DNA of 64,000 bases from Prevotella sp. (GCA_017449025.1 JAFSKJ010000013.1:1-64000); one strand, 5' to 3'. Shown: positions 26,712 to 35,781, numbered from the stretch's first letter. Notes: generated by a model from the sequence alone, not told the origin. Made by a program: numbers and translations.

Positions 26712-26859
26712 AATTTCGGCAGAAAAAATCCGCGCTCTTTGTCGCGTGCCTACGGCATCGTTGCACAAGAGACAGTGAGGTACAACAAAGAATACCCGCC
26801 AGAATAATAAACTATCCTAAATATGTGACCAAATATATCAATAATCCAGTAATTATCAC

Positions 26860-26867
26860 TACCTTTG
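26860..26867 (+). promoter_or_regulatory. -7 box upstream of the GH5 gene
   Basis: TACCTTTG matches TAnnTTTG; 44 nt upstream of the start codon. A convincing -33 TTTG is not seen at the expected spacing. Confidence 0.45.
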
Positions 26868-26911
26868 CCGATACTTTCAAGAATCATACGGAATAAAGAC
26901 ACAAGGAAGTT

Positions 26912-28138
26912 ATGAGAAAGACATTGGCACTGGCAGTGATGATGCTGGCAATGACACCGTCGAGGGCTCAAGGCGGATTTGACAAGTCCGCAGTGGAAAT
27001 AGCATCGGAGATGATGCCGGGCTGGAACCTCGGTAATACCATGGAGGCAGCCATGACAAATGGCGAGGGGTCTGCCGCCCTATTCAACAACAACGGCTCG
27101 ATAGCCTCGGAGACAGCCTGGCAGAGCACGAAGACCACGCAGGAGGTGATAGACTTTGTCAAGTCGTGCGGATTCAAGTCGGTGAGAATCCCTTGCGCAT
27201 GGGTATTGGGGCATATCACTGATGCCTCCGCCTATACCATAGACCCCTTGTGGATGGCAAGGGTGAAGGAGGTGGTAGACTACTGCATCAACGACAGTCT
27301 CTACGTGATGCTCAACGACCACTGGGACGGCGGATGGATGGAAAACAACATAGGCGCTGCAGGCGAAGCCAAGGAGAAGAACAAGGCTGTGCTCAAGGCC
27401 GTGTGGACGCAGGTGGCCAATGCTTTCAAGGACTACGACGAGCACCTGGTGCTGGCCGGGCTTAACGAACCCGCTGTGGAGCAACAGCAGCTGATGGACA
27501 GTCTCTTAGAGTACGAGCAGCTGTTCGTTGACGTGGTCAGGGCCACCGGAGGCAACAATGCCAAGCGGCTGCTGGTGGTGCAGGGGCCTTCCACAGATGC
27601 CGAGAAGACCTGCAACTGGATGGCCGGCAAGATGCCCCAAGACCCCGTCGGCAACAAGATAGGAGTGGAGATACACCTCTACTACCCCTGGAACTTCTGG
27701 GGCATGACCGAGGATGCCGACTGGGGAAAAATGTTCTACTATTGGGGCGAAGGCAACCACCAGAGCGGCTCCGACCACAACGCCACCTACGGCGAGGAGG
27801 CCGACATGACCAAGCTGGCCGACAGGCTGAAGAGCATGTTCGTTGACAAGGGCATACCTGTAATCAACGGCGAGTACGGGGTGATCTGGAGGAAAATCAC
27901 CGGCAGCGGAGAGAGCCAGGACAAGCACAACGCATCCATAAGACACTACTATAAGTTCATGAACAAACTGTGCATGGAGCGCGGCATTGTGCCCATGGCC
28001 TGGGACACCAACAGCTTGGGCAACAACCCGATGACCATCATCAACAGGTCGGACCTGTCTGTCTACAACCCTTTCATGATGGAGGGCATCAGAGAGGCAG
28101 TCAGAGAAGTTGCCAGCGAGAATGTTTTCAGAAAATGA
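26912..28138 (+). CDS. Secreted glycoside hydrolase family 5
   Basis: A 408-residue GH5 enzyme with a signal peptide ending at PSRAQ (residue 20). The fold markers are GWNLGNTMEA (37-46), VRIPCAW (91-97), HWDGGW (137-142), the acid/base in LAGLNEPAV (Glu186) and the nucleophile in PVINGEYG (Glu321). Length fits a single GH5 catalytic domain without a binding module. GH5 enzymes cut beta-1,4 glucan, mannan or xyloglucan backbones; the HWDGGW motif is common in endoglucanase-like GH5 members, but the substrate is not certain. It stands alone, without SusCD or other glycosidases nearby, and is followed 55 nt later by a small membrane protein. Confidence 0.9.
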   Translation: MRKTLALAVMMLAMTPSRAQGGFDKSAVEIASEMMPGWNLGNTMEAAMTNGEGSAALFNNNGSIASETAWQSTKTTQEVIDFVKSCGFKSVRIPCAWVLGHITDASAYTIDPLWMARVKEVVDYCINDSLYVMLNDHWDGGWMENNIGAAGEAKEKNKAVLKAVWTQVANAFKDYDEHLVLAGLNEPAVEQQQLMDSLLEYEQLFVDVVRATGGNNAKRLLVVQGPSTDAEKTCNWMAGKMPQDPVGNKIGVEIHLYYPWNFWGMTEDADWGKMFYYWGEGNHQSGSDHNATYGEEADMTKLADRLKSMFVDKGIPVINGEYGVIWRKITGSGESQDKHNASIRHYYKFMNKLCMERGIVPMAWDTNSLGNNPMTIINRSDLSVYNPFMMEGIREAVREVASENVFRK

Positions 28139-28193
28139 CGCGAGGCACGTGAGGAAAGGTAACAAAAGTGAAATATAAACAACAAGGAAAAAA

Positions 28194-28793
28194 ATGAAGA
28201 AACTTCTTACTGTAGTCATATTGCTGCTGGTAGCCGTGCTGCTTATCATGACTCGCCCCAACGAAGAGGCACACAAAGAGGCCATGATGAAGGCCGTGAA
28301 GGAGTATATTGACGACGAAGCGGAAAACCGCGGCTTAGGCAAGAACATACTGGTAAGCTTAGGAAAGGCAAGCATAGTGGGAGTGGTAAAAACAGCACTT
28401 AACATGAAGCTGAAGATGAACGACTACTATCTGTTCAACACCACCAGCGTACACGTAGACGGCAAGGACCAGACCCTGAGTCTCGGCATATTGGGACACG
28501 TGTTTACCTTCGACAAGGACATGCTGCGCGAAAAGCTTGAACAGGCTACGAAGGCAAAGGACGAGGAGGCCGCATTGAAGGAAGCGGAGAAGGCTAATGC
28601 ACGTGCGCAGAAGAAAGCTGAAAGGGAAAAGCGGAAACGTGAGAAACAGCAGGCCAAGGAACAGAAAAAGCGCGATAAGCAGATAGCCAAGGAACAGAAA
28701 CAGCGCGAGAAAGAGGCCCAGAAAGAAGCCAAGCGCAAGGAAAAAGAGGCTAAGCGCAAGGCAAAGGAAGCCAAGCGCCAGAACAACGGCTAA
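28194..28793 (+). CDS. Membrane-anchored protein with charged coiled-coil tail
   Basis: 199 residues. The first 20 form one membrane anchor (LLTVVILLLVAVLLIM). Residues 25-105 contain a compact part resembling the DUF4359 family of Bacteroidetes (KEYIDDEAE, YYLFNTTSV, LSLGILGHVFTF). From about 108 to the end the chain is a long Lys/Glu/Gln/Arg helix with repeats such as KRKEKEAKRKAKEAKR. Such tails bind acidic partners or nucleic acid nonspecifically, but no function is assigned. It lies 55 nt after the GH5 gene and probably shares its transcript. Confidence 0.55.
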   Translation: MKKLLTVVILLLVAVLLIMTRPNEEAHKEAMMKAVKEYIDDEAENRGLGKNILVSLGKASIVGVVKTALNMKLKMNDYYLFNTTSVHVDGKDQTLSLGILGHVFTFDKDMLREKLEQATKAKDEEAALKEAEKANARAQKKAEREKRKREKQQAKEQKKRDKQIAKEQKQREKEAQKEAKRKEKEAKRKAKEAKRQNNG

Positions 28794-28832
28794 GCACTAC
28801 TGCTGTCACCTGAAAAACATGAGCAGCTTGAA

Positions 28833-29423
28833 TTACTGCTGATGGACAATGTTGCGGCTGTCGCTTATAGTGAAGCGCCGCTGGGTTACTGTGCCGTTGG
28901 TGGAATCGTAATACTGCAGGGTGATGACGTAGTCGTTGTCGATGACAAACTGTCGCATCAAGTTGTCTGACTCATTGGGATCGGGGGCATATAGCATAAG
29001 CTTGTCTACAACCATGTAGTCAGAGTCTAAGGAGTAGAGCCAGATGGAATAATCATTGTCGGAGGCAACGGCCAGCAGCATGAGCCTGATTCCCAGCATT
29101 TCGGGTAGTGCCACCGCCCTGAGGTCGGTGGCATTGTCCTGCTGGAAGAACGGTGAAAAGACGATGGGTACTGGCGAGAAGTTAGGAAGCAGTCTGACAT
29201 AGTCTTCCGAGGAGCGCAATGGCAGCGACTGGATGTTCAGGCTGTCATAGAACTCCTGCAATGGGTTTCCCTCTTCAATGTTTATTCCCTGCAATCTTAG
29301 GTGCTCCATGTTCTCAACTGCGAGTACGCTGTCGATTTTCCGCTGCAGGTCTGCCCTGTTTGGGCCACCATTGCAAGCAGCAAGTGCCAATGCTGTTATA
29401 ATGACTAAAATGATATTCTTCAT
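28833..29423 (-). CDS. Hypothetical lipoprotein
   Basis: 196 residues; lipobox ALAAC gives Cys17. The rest has a short helical part (RADLQRKIDSVLAVENMEHL) and a beta-rich part (IRLMLLAVASDNDYSIWLYS, YVITLQYYDS, VTQRRFTI). No family recognised. It follows the YihY gene by 22 nt on the same strand, so the two are probably co-transcribed. The gene upstream of its 3' end on the other strand ends only 39 nt away, with no clear terminator. Confidence 0.7.
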   Translation of the reverse strand: MKNIILVIITALALAACNGGPNRADLQRKIDSVLAVENMEHLRLQGINIEEGNPLQEFYDSLNIQSLPLRSSEDYVRLLPNFSPVPIVFSPFFQQDNATDLRAVALPEMLGIRLMLLAVASDNDYSIWLYSLDSDYMVVDKLMLYAPDPNESDNLMRQFVIDNDYVITLQYYDSTNGTVTQRRFTISDSRNIVHQQ

Positions 29424-29445
29424 AGTGTTGGGGTTGGTTTACTAA

Positions 29446-30729
29446 TTAAAGATCTTGTAGAAGTATATCGCGCTGTGCGTCGAGATATTGGGTACGATGG
29501 GTGAGAGCATCTCTCCACTTTGCCGATTTCAATTTTCCCACGTCGATATTAATATGCCACTTACCCTGCGCCTCCAGCCTGTCAATCATTACTCCGAGGG
29601 TGAGATTATTCAAGCTTTCTGCTGGCACGAACTGCGAAGTCTCACCTTTTTCATCGCTCGTAATCTCGATAATGAGTCGGGCATCGATAAGCATATACAG
29701 CAAATCGTTTACCACACGAAGGGGAATGTCTGTGGCCTGGCGAATCTGAAGTGCCGTAAGGGGGGAGCCGCCATTGGAGAAACGGCGGCACACCTGCCCC
29801 ATGATCATTGCGCAGAGCAGGAGCTTGTAGCGGTGGCTGATGTTGGAAGCCTGGTCGCTGAAGTCAAAGTAGTCCAGATTCTGGTTTGTGTATGACAACT
29901 CAGCGCCAAACAGGCAGATGGTCCACGAAATCTGAAGCCACAGCATGAACAACGGCAGTGCGGCAAATGAGCCATAGATGGCATTATAGCCTGTAACCCA
30001 CATCTGCGAGTGGATATAGAACAGCTGAAGCCACTGCATGGCTATGCCTGCAAGAATGCCGGGCACAATGGCACTGCGCAGGTTGACATGGGTGTTAGGC
30101 ATGAAAACATACATGGCAATGAACAGCGCCGACATAAGTGCAAAGGGTGCAAGGTCGATAAGGAATCGTACAACAGGCGCCAGAAGCATATAGTTGGCAG
30201 ACATCTGCGAGGTGATGGTAGAAACGAAGATGGATATACCGGTTGTCAGGACAATGATAATCGGAAACAGGAAGAACATGGCCAGATAGTCTGTCACGGT
30301 ACGGAAAATGCTCCGCTGCTTCTTCACCTGCCATATCTGGTTGAACGCCTGCTCTATGTTGCTTACAAGCATCAGCACCGTATAGAGCATGAATGCCAGG
30401 CCTACGCCGAGGAATATTCCACTCTTGGTGTGGACAAGATAGCTGTTGACAAACCCGATGATAATCTCCGCTACCTGAGGCTGTGACGACAATGCTCCGC
30501 GAAACCACACTTCAATATACTTGTTGTAGCCAAAGCCACGCCCGATGGCAAAGACTACAGCCAAGATAGGGACAATGGCCAGGAGCGTGGAATAAGTGAG
30601 GGCTGAAGCCTGGCTAAGCACACGCTTAGCCGTGAAGAAGCGTATGGCTATGACAAGCTGCTTGAATATGCGCCCCACCCTATCAGGAACATGCCAATTA
30701 GAAAGTATTCTCTTATCGAACGTAAGCAT
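29446..30729 (-). CDS. YihY/BrkB family inner-membrane protein
   Basis: 427 residues. The first 300 have about six hydrophobic segments (LLAIVPILAVVFAIGRGFGY, GVGLAFMLYTVLMLV, LAMFFLFPIIIVLTTGISIF, FALMSALFIAMYVFMP, GILAGIAMQWLQLF, FAALPLFMLWLQISWTICLFGAEL), the pattern of the YihY/BrkB family. The C-terminal 125 residues are a soluble, winged-helix-like extension (LTALQIRQATDIPLRVVNDLLYMLID), common in the Bacteroidetes members. Function unclear; early annotation as RNase BN was an error for this family. It starts 41 nt after the end of rnpB on the same strand, with no promoter visible in between. Confidence 0.88.
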   Translation of the reverse strand: MLTFDKRILSNWHVPDRVGRIFKQLVIAIRFFTAKRVLSQASALTYSTLLAIVPILAVVFAIGRGFGYNKYIEVWFRGALSSQPQVAEIIIGFVNSYLVHTKSGIFLGVGLAFMLYTVLMLVSNIEQAFNQIWQVKKQRSIFRTVTDYLAMFFLFPIIIVLTTGISIFVSTITSQMSANYMLLAPVVRFLIDLAPFALMSALFIAMYVFMPNTHVNLRSAIVPGILAGIAMQWLQLFYIHSQMWVTGYNAIYGSFAALPLFMLWLQISWTICLFGAELSYTNQNLDYFDFSDQASNISHRYKLLLCAMIMGQVCRRFSNGGSPLTALQIRQATDIPLRVVNDLLYMLIDARLIIEITSDEKGETSQFVPAESLNNLTLGVMIDRLEAQGKWHINIDVGKLKSAKWRDALTHRTQYLDAQRDILLQDL

Positions 30730-30770
30730 ATCGAGCGTTTATTATTTCATCTCCAATACAAGAAAAAAAG

Positions 30771-31160
30771 AGGAAAGCAGCGCCCCTGTAAGCCGGGTTC
30801 TGTTCTGGCTGTAGGCCAGTGCCTGCCATTTATCTAATCCGCAAGTCACCTCACGGCTTAAGCGTTCTACCCTCCATCGTGTGCCCCTAAGGCTCTCGGA
30901 CGGACAGCCCTGTGACGATGGTATACATGAACTTGCAGCCCCCAGATGGTACAGCACGACTGTCGCCAGCCGCCTGGTGGTCTCTTACACCACCTTCTCA
31001 CCCTTACCACTCTGACAAAGAAGAGTCATCGTGGCGGTTGTTTTCTTCTACCGACACCTACTGTTGCCAATAGCTTCTATTTTCGGAAGTGGGGTGTCCT
31101 ATGCTGCCCGGACTTTCCTCTCGTGTTTCCACCAGCGGCAGACCAGGGCACTGCTTTCCA
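30771..31160 (-). ncRNA. rnpB: RNase P RNA
   Basis: Catalytic RNA that matures tRNA 5' ends. On the minus strand the conserved 5' segment GAGGAAAGTCCGGGC is at 31120-31106 and the 3' segment ACAGAACCCGGCTTAC at 30803-30788. Helix P1 pairs GGAAAGCAGTGCCC (31159-31146) with GGGCGCTGCTTTCC (30785-30772), 14 pairs including one G-U. A run of seven U follows (30769-30763). The -7 box TAACTTTG (31172-31165) puts the start close to 31159. About 390 nt, normal for class A. Ends were set by P1. Confidence 0.95.
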
Positions 31161-31164
31161 GCGG

Positions 31165-31172
31165 CAAAGTTA
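31165..31172 (-). promoter_or_regulatory. rnpB promoter -7 box
   Basis: TAACTTTG on the minus strand fits TAnnTTTG and lies 5-6 nt before the predicted RNA start. A -33 box is not clear. Confidence 0.6.
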
Positions 31173-31261
31173 CAAATAAAAAAACAGAATACGAACAATC
31201 TCTGCAACTTTTTCGCGGAAAGAGGCAAGAAAATGGCATTGGCGGCCACTGCCACAGGCTG

Positions 31262-32434
31262 TCACGCCTCGTGAGTGGTATGGATGAAGTCTGTGTTTTT
31301 GTGGTCGATGTGCAAAAGGTTCTTCAACATTCGCAGCACAAGCCCGGGAATAGCGAGCACCTTGGCAAAAGAGCGGAAGCGCAACTGGGCGGGTATGGCG
31401 ATAAACAGAGCCAGGCCAAGCAACGCAAGCAGCACCCACCATTTCAGGCACCACTCCGGCACAACAATTGTCATGAGAACAGACATGAGTCCAAGCAATA
31501 CTATAAGAATGGAGCGTGGTATCAATGCCTGCTGGATGGTCTTGTCTATAAGGTTTATCTTGCCGTGCAAGAATGCCTCCGGCATCAGGGGCAGCAGGCT
31601 GAGCAGACTCTGCACCTGAGCTGTCATCCAGCGCATGCGCTGGCGCTGGAAGTTGTCTTGGTTGCTGACCTTCTCGTCGAAGACATGGATGTCGGGAGCA
31701 TACTTGATGAACACCTCCTGACGGAGAAGGAGAGCCTCCATCTCACGATCCTCGCCGGCTGTGGTAAGGGCGAACACGTTTTTCCTGAAAAGGTCATAGC
31801 TGAAGCACATGCCTGAGCCTATCAGTGCTGAAGACAGCCCCAGACGGTTGTGCGCCTTGCGGAAAATGGTGTTGTTTATCTCCTCGCTTGCGCCATCGAG
31901 CACAGCAACATCGTTGTTGGCATTCTTGGCACAACGGTGGCATTGTATGGCCTCATAGATAGAGCAAAGCACATTGAGCTGGGAAAGGAATTCCGGGCGA
32001 ACGACATTGTCGGCGTCGAGAACTACCACATGGTCGAAATCGCCGGAAACATTGTTGATGGCATACTGCATGGCCTTTGCCTTGGAGCTTTTCTCAAACT
32101 GCGGCTGGAGCAACGTGATGGGATATGCGGCCAGCTTGGCGTTGGTCTCTTCCTTCATGTGGTCGGAGATGACAGCCACGGTGTATAAGTCTGACGGATA
32201 GTCCTGCATAAGGAAATGCTCAACAGCATTCACGATGACCCTATCCTCATTATAGGCAGGATAGAGCACAAGGAACTTGCTCTGCTTGTTGCTAAGAGCT
32301 GAAGCATGGGTGGCAACACGGTCTTCCTTGTCATAGAAGAGCGAGATGATGGCAAAAAACACTACGTAGACAACAGACGCGGCAATAACAACCCACAGCG
32401 TGATGTCGATGATATGTATTACAGTCCAAAGCAT
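31262..32434 (-). CDS. Membrane GT2 glycosyltransferase (processive type)
   Basis: 390 residues. An N-terminal membrane segment (VIHIIDITLWVVIAASVVYV) precedes a GT-A catalytic domain: VLYPAYNEDRVI, VVVLDADNVVRPEFL (sugar-nucleotide and metal site), and the QxxRW-type motif QRMRWMTAQ. Two C-terminal hydrophobic segments (ILIVLLGLMSVLMTIVV, LLALLGLALFIAIPA) complete the topology of hyaluronan/cellulose synthase-like enzymes, which add sugars and move the chain across the membrane. It follows a paralogue by 9 nt. Last gene of the minus-strand glycan operon. Sugar donor unknown. Confidence 0.87.
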   Translation of the reverse strand: MLWTVIHIIDITLWVVIAASVVYVVFFAIISLFYDKEDRVATHASALSNKQSKFLVLYPAYNEDRVIVNAVEHFLMQDYPSDLYTVAVISDHMKEETNAKLAAYPITLLQPQFEKSSKAKAMQYAINNVSGDFDHVVVLDADNVVRPEFLSQLNVLCSIYEAIQCHRCAKNANNDVAVLDGASEEINNTIFRKAHNRLGLSSALIGSGMCFSYDLFRKNVFALTTAGEDREMEALLLRQEVFIKYAPDIHVFDEKVSNQDNFQRQRMRWMTAQVQSLLSLLPLMPEAFLHGKINLIDKTIQQALIPRSILIVLLGLMSVLMTIVVPEWCLKWWVLLALLGLALFIAIPAQLRFRSFAKVLAIPGLVLRMLKNLLHIDHKNTDFIHTTHEA

Positions 32435-32443
32435 AGCGTTACT

Positions 32444-33589
32444 CTATTTCTTCTTAATAATATTCCTAAGCTTTCTGAAGACAACCATCACAGCCTTGAT
32501 AGGCAGGGAAAGGAAGTCCTTGTCCCAGTTCTTGTCCACCATTTCGTTCGGCGTGGCTATTGCAAGGGAAAGGCCAAAGAGAAATGCAATTATCCACCAT
32601 TGCATTCCCATCTGTATGTTCACAATTGGCACCACTATGCTCATAAACACAAAGAGAATCACGGCAATGGTGCGTGGCAACAACATCCACTGGACAATCT
32701 TGTCCACCCAATCGTAATGACGCGTCAGCAAGGCTGTAGGCAGGAAACGGATGTTCTTCAGCAAGCTGCGCATCTGTGTGGTAATCCACCGGCCACGCTG
32801 CTTGTTGAGGTCGGAAGCCTCGCGCTTTTTCTCATCGTAGATGTATATGTTATCAAAATAGTCGACAAAGATATGCTCACGCATGAGCATTGCCTCAAGC
32901 TCCTTATCCTCACCATTGGGACGCACCTTCATGATGTGGTTCTTAAACCACATGAAGTCGTAAGCAACTCCTGAGCCGAGCAGAGCCGCAGACAGGCCGA
33001 GGTTTATATGTCCACGGCGGAATATGGAGTTGTTAATCTCCTCGAAGATAGAGTCCAAACGCGCCGAAGAAGTGTCGCGATTCCTGGCCAGGCGGTGCGA
33101 CTGTATGGCTTTTGTGCCAGAATACTCAAAAGCGTCGTTCATGCGCTCAAGGAACTCAGGTTCGACAATGTTGTCGGCATCGAGAATCAAGACTATATCA
33201 TACAGCTTGAATTCCAGAAGCTTCAGCATTGCATATTGCAGGGATTTGAGCTTTGAGCTTTTCTCAAAGTTCGGAGTAAGCAACGTCACAGTGTACTGGG
33301 CTAAGCGCATGTTTGTCATCTCGCTCTGGTGGTCTGAGATGACTGTAACGTCGAACAGGCGCTGGGGATATGACTGTCCGAGAATGGCGCTTACCGTGTT
33401 CAATATCACCTTGTCCTTCTTATAAGAAGGGATAAGCACCAGAAACCTGTTCTGCCGCTTGGCATGCGGAATAGTTGTATGGCGATTGAAAAGTGAGGCG
33501 ATAGAGAAAACAAGCATGTAAAATGTTGTAACGCACGCTATCGCCAACAAAAAATAGTTTAGTATATGTAAAAGCATTGTGACATTCAT
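32444..33589 (-). CDS. Membrane GT2 glycosyltransferase, paralogue
   Basis: 381 residues with the same architecture as its downstream neighbour: N-terminal membrane anchor (LNYFLLAIACVTTFYMLVF), VLIPSYKKDKVI, VLILDADNIVEPEFL, QRGRWITTQ (QxxRW) and two C-terminal membrane segments. The two genes are probably a tandem duplication that has diverged. In such loci these enzymes polymerise or decorate a surface or exopolysaccharide. It begins 6 nt after the end of the next gene upstream in the operon. Confidence 0.87.
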   Translation of the reverse strand: MNVTMLLHILNYFLLAIACVTTFYMLVFSIASLFNRHTTIPHAKRQNRFLVLIPSYKKDKVILNTVSAILGQSYPQRLFDVTVISDHQSEMTNMRLAQYTVTLLTPNFEKSSKLKSLQYAMLKLLEFKLYDIVLILDADNIVEPEFLERMNDAFEYSGTKAIQSHRLARNRDTSSARLDSIFEEINNSIFRRGHINLGLSAALLGSGVAYDFMWFKNHIMKVRPNGEDKELEAMLMREHIFVDYFDNIYIYDEKKREASDLNKQRGRWITTQMRSLLKNIRFLPTALLTRHYDWVDKIVQWMLLPRTIAVILFVFMSIVVPIVNIQMGMQWWIIAFLFGLSLAIATPNEMVDKNWDKDFLSLPIKAVMVVFRKLRNIIKKK

Positions 33590-33595
33590 AAGCTT

Positions 33596-34486
33596 CTAAA
33601 GTTTTTGATTGGAAATGGTAAGAAAATCACGTACGCCTCTGCATATTGCTGCAGCTTGCTTGAAACGGCCTTTCAACAGTTGAACGACAATTCCCTTGGA
33701 AGCAGAAAAAGCAACAAGGAAACAGTAGGACAAATACTTGTTGACTCCGCTAACATTCCTGCTGACAAACAAAAGCCTGTTGCGCGTAATATAATAGGTT
33801 TTTAGCGGACTGCTCTGGCCTGTAGACTGGCTCTCCTTGTGATAGATTGTGCAATCTGGCTCATACCATATCTCATATCCCGCGCGCGTAATCATCAGCG
33901 ACCAGTCAAGTTCCTCATAGTACAGGAAATAACATTCTGGCATAAGCCCGGCCTTGTCAATAACCTCTCTTTTTAGCATCATAGCCGCTCCATGAGCATA
34001 AGGAGTGGAATGAGCTGTGTCATACTGGCCACGGTCTTCCTCGCCAAAGCCGATGGAGCGGTTACGCAGGGTGATACGTGACAGCGGAGTATAGCCTGTA
34101 TACTGTATAGGATTGTCTCCCCAAGAGAAGCGAATCTTTGGACACACCACGCCTATCCTGTCGGAACTCTCAAGACGGTCAATAAGGCGTTTGACATTGA
34201 ACTGCCGGAAAACAGTGTCGTTGTTTACAAGAAAGATATACTTTCCACGGGCGGCACGGATACCTAAATTGTTTCCACCAGCAAACCCAAGGTTTTTCTC
34301 ACTGCGGATGACACGAACCTGGGGATAACGCTGAGCAACAACTGCCGCTTCATCGTTTCTTGAAGCATTGTCAACCACTATCACCTCCAATGAATACTCA
34401 TCATCGAAGGGGATGGAATCAATTAACTCACAGGTATCTTCAAGGCCGTTGTAATTGATGGTTATAATAGATAGATTGCATGCCAT
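33596..34486 (-). CDS. GT2 glycosyltransferase, rhamnosyltransferase-like
   Basis: 296 residues from ATG at 34486. The alternative TTG at 34555 lies upstream of the transcription start expected from the promoter at 34525-34556, so it is rejected. The domain starts LSIITINYNGLEDTCELIDS and carries LGFAGGNNLGIRAARGKYIF, LVNNDTVF and FYYEELDWSLMITRAGYE with CTIYHKESQSTG, the pattern of WbbL/RfbF-like enzymes that add rhamnose or another deoxysugar. No membrane segment. First gene of a three-gene minus-strand operon. Confidence 0.88.
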   Translation of the reverse strand: MACNLSIITINYNGLEDTCELIDSIPFDDEYSLEVIVVDNASRNDEAAVVAQRYPQVRVIRSEKNLGFAGGNNLGIRAARGKYIFLVNNDTVFRQFNVKRLIDRLESSDRIGVVCPKIRFSWGDNPIQYTGYTPLSRITLRNRSIGFGEEDRGQYDTAHSTPYAHGAAMMLKREVIDKAGLMPECYFLYYEELDWSLMITRAGYEIWYEPDCTIYHKESQSTGQSSPLKTYYITRNRLLFVSRNVSGVNKYLSYCFLVAFSASKGIVVQLLKGRFKQAAAICRGVRDFLTISNQKL

Positions 34487-34524
34487 TGCGACGCTTCCGT
34501 TTTTCTGCAATTCCAATTTTTCTG

Positions 34525-34556
34525 CAAAAATAGACAAAATTATTGAGTCTGCCAAA
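34525..34556 (-). promoter_or_regulatory. Promoter of the minus-strand glycan operon
   Basis: On the minus strand: TTTG (34556-34553), 20 nt, TATTTTTG (34532-34525). Perfect consensus. It fixes the translation start at 34486. Confidence 0.75.
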
Positions 34557-34610
34557 TATTACGTCTTTTTTTTACTTTTTCTCGTTACAGATGGAAAATG
34601 TGACTTAAAA

Positions 34611-34642
34611 TTTCTTAGTTTAATATTTTATTCGTATCTTTG
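34611..34642 (+). promoter_or_regulatory. Promoter of the plus-strand glycan operon
   Basis: TTTC (34611-34614), 20 nt, TATCTTTG (34635-34642). One mismatch in the -33 box. Back to back with the promoter at 34525-34556. Confidence 0.65.
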
Positions 34643-34665
34643 CCGAAAATTGTTACGAAAAGGCT

Positions 34666-35781
34666 ATGAAGATACTTTTCTTGGTATATCACGGTTTTTC
34701 TGAGCATAGCGGCATCTCGAAAAAGATACGCTATCAGGTAAAGGGGTTGCATGAGAACGGACATGAGGTTCACCTCTGCTATTACGACTTCTCGCCCGAA
34801 GGTCATCGTTGCCGATATGTCGACGGAGAGGTAATAAAGGACTACGGAACAGGCGCATGGGCCGGAATGCAACAGCGCGTGGAGTACAACTCAGTGTTCG
34901 ACTATTGCATGAATAACGGAATTGAGTTCGTATATGCCCGCTGCTTCCAGAATGCCAACCCCTGGCTGATACGTTTCTTCAAGAAACTCAGAAAGGCTGG
35001 CATTCGTGCTGTGACAGAAATCCCGACATATCCCTACGACGATGAGTTCCGTAACTTTGAATGGAAGATGCGTATGGGCTTGAAGGTAGACCAGCTGTTT
35101 CGCCACCGACTTTACAAGTATATGGATGCGATGGTGACTTTCAGCGACGCTGAGGAAATCTTCGGACAGCGAACCATTCGCATCAGCAATGGAGTGGACT
35201 TGGATAGCATCCCCCTGCACCAGTTGCAGCCAGCTGACGATGCTCTTCACCTCATAGGTGTTGCAGAAGTGCATGCCTGGCACGGATTCGACCGCGTGGT
35301 AGCCGGGATAGGAGAATACAAAGGTGACAGGAAAGCGGTTTTCCATATTGTAGGAGGCGTACACCCCAATACCATGAGAAGCGTATTTGTGCCGCTTCTG
35401 GAGAAATACCATGTTCAAGAACAAATCTTTTTTCATGGGCAGTTGTTTGGCGACGAACTGACCCGTGTGTTCAACCAGTGCCAATTTGCAATCGGCTCCT
35501 TAGGCCGTCATCGCAGCGGAATCACAGTAATCAAAACCTTGAAAAACCGAGAATATGCCACTCGTGGCATACCTTTTATATATAGTGAACAGGATAGCGA
35601 CTTCGACCATGAGCCATACGTACTGAAAGCTCCTGCCGACGAGACGCCTGTTGACATCCAGCGGATAATTGATTTCATTGAAAGTTTCACCATGAAACCA
35701 GAAGAAATCCGTAAGACCGTTGAGCATCTTACGTGGAAGAAACAAATGCAGATAGTCGTAGATGCAATGCAAACAATGTAA
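34666..35781 (+). CDS. GT4 family glycosyltransferase
   Basis: 371 residues, GT-B fold. The N-terminal half starts MKILFLVYHGFSEHSGISKK and scans like a GT4 acceptor domain (YEVHLC-type strand, IRAVTEIPTYPYDDE). The donor half has IRISNGVDLDSIPL, GVAEVHAWHGFDRV, FHIVGGVHP and FFHGQLFGDEL. The classical ExFG..E acid motif is replaced by GSLGRHRSGITVIKTLKNRE, unusual for GT4. Cytosolic, uses nucleotide sugar. First gene of the plus-strand pair, next gene starts 5 nt after its stop. Confidence 0.83.
   Translation: MKILFLVYHGFSEHSGISKKIRYQVKGLHENGHEVHLCYYDFSPEGHRCRYVDGEVIKDYGTGAWAGMQQRVEYNSVFDYCMNNGIEFVYARCFQNANPWLIRFFKKLRKAGIRAVTEIPTYPYDDEFRNFEWKMRMGLKVDQLFRHRLYKYMDAMVTFSDAEEIFGQRTIRISNGVDLDSIPLHQLQPADDALHLIGVAEVHAWHGFDRVVAGIGEYKGDRKAVFHIVGGVHPNTMRSVFVPLLEKYHVQEQIFFHGQLFGDELTRVFNQCQFAIGSLGRHRSGITVIKTLKNREYATRGIPFIYSEQDSDFDHEPYVLKAPADETPVDIQRIIDFIESFTMKPEEIRKTVEHLTWKKQMQIVVDAMQTM

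Larger units (their letters stand above)
26549..26911. other. 363-nt divergent intergenic region
   Basis: Contains the minus-strand promoter at 26681-26711 and a plus-strand -7 box at 26860-26867 that faces the GH5 gene. No coding sequence or recognised RNA seen. Confidence 0.6.

Noticed and set aside
34486-34555. Upstream TTG start giving 23 extra residues to the GT2 gene
   Set aside because: The codon lies at the -33 box of a perfect promoter, so it is not in the transcript; ATG 34486 fits the family start.
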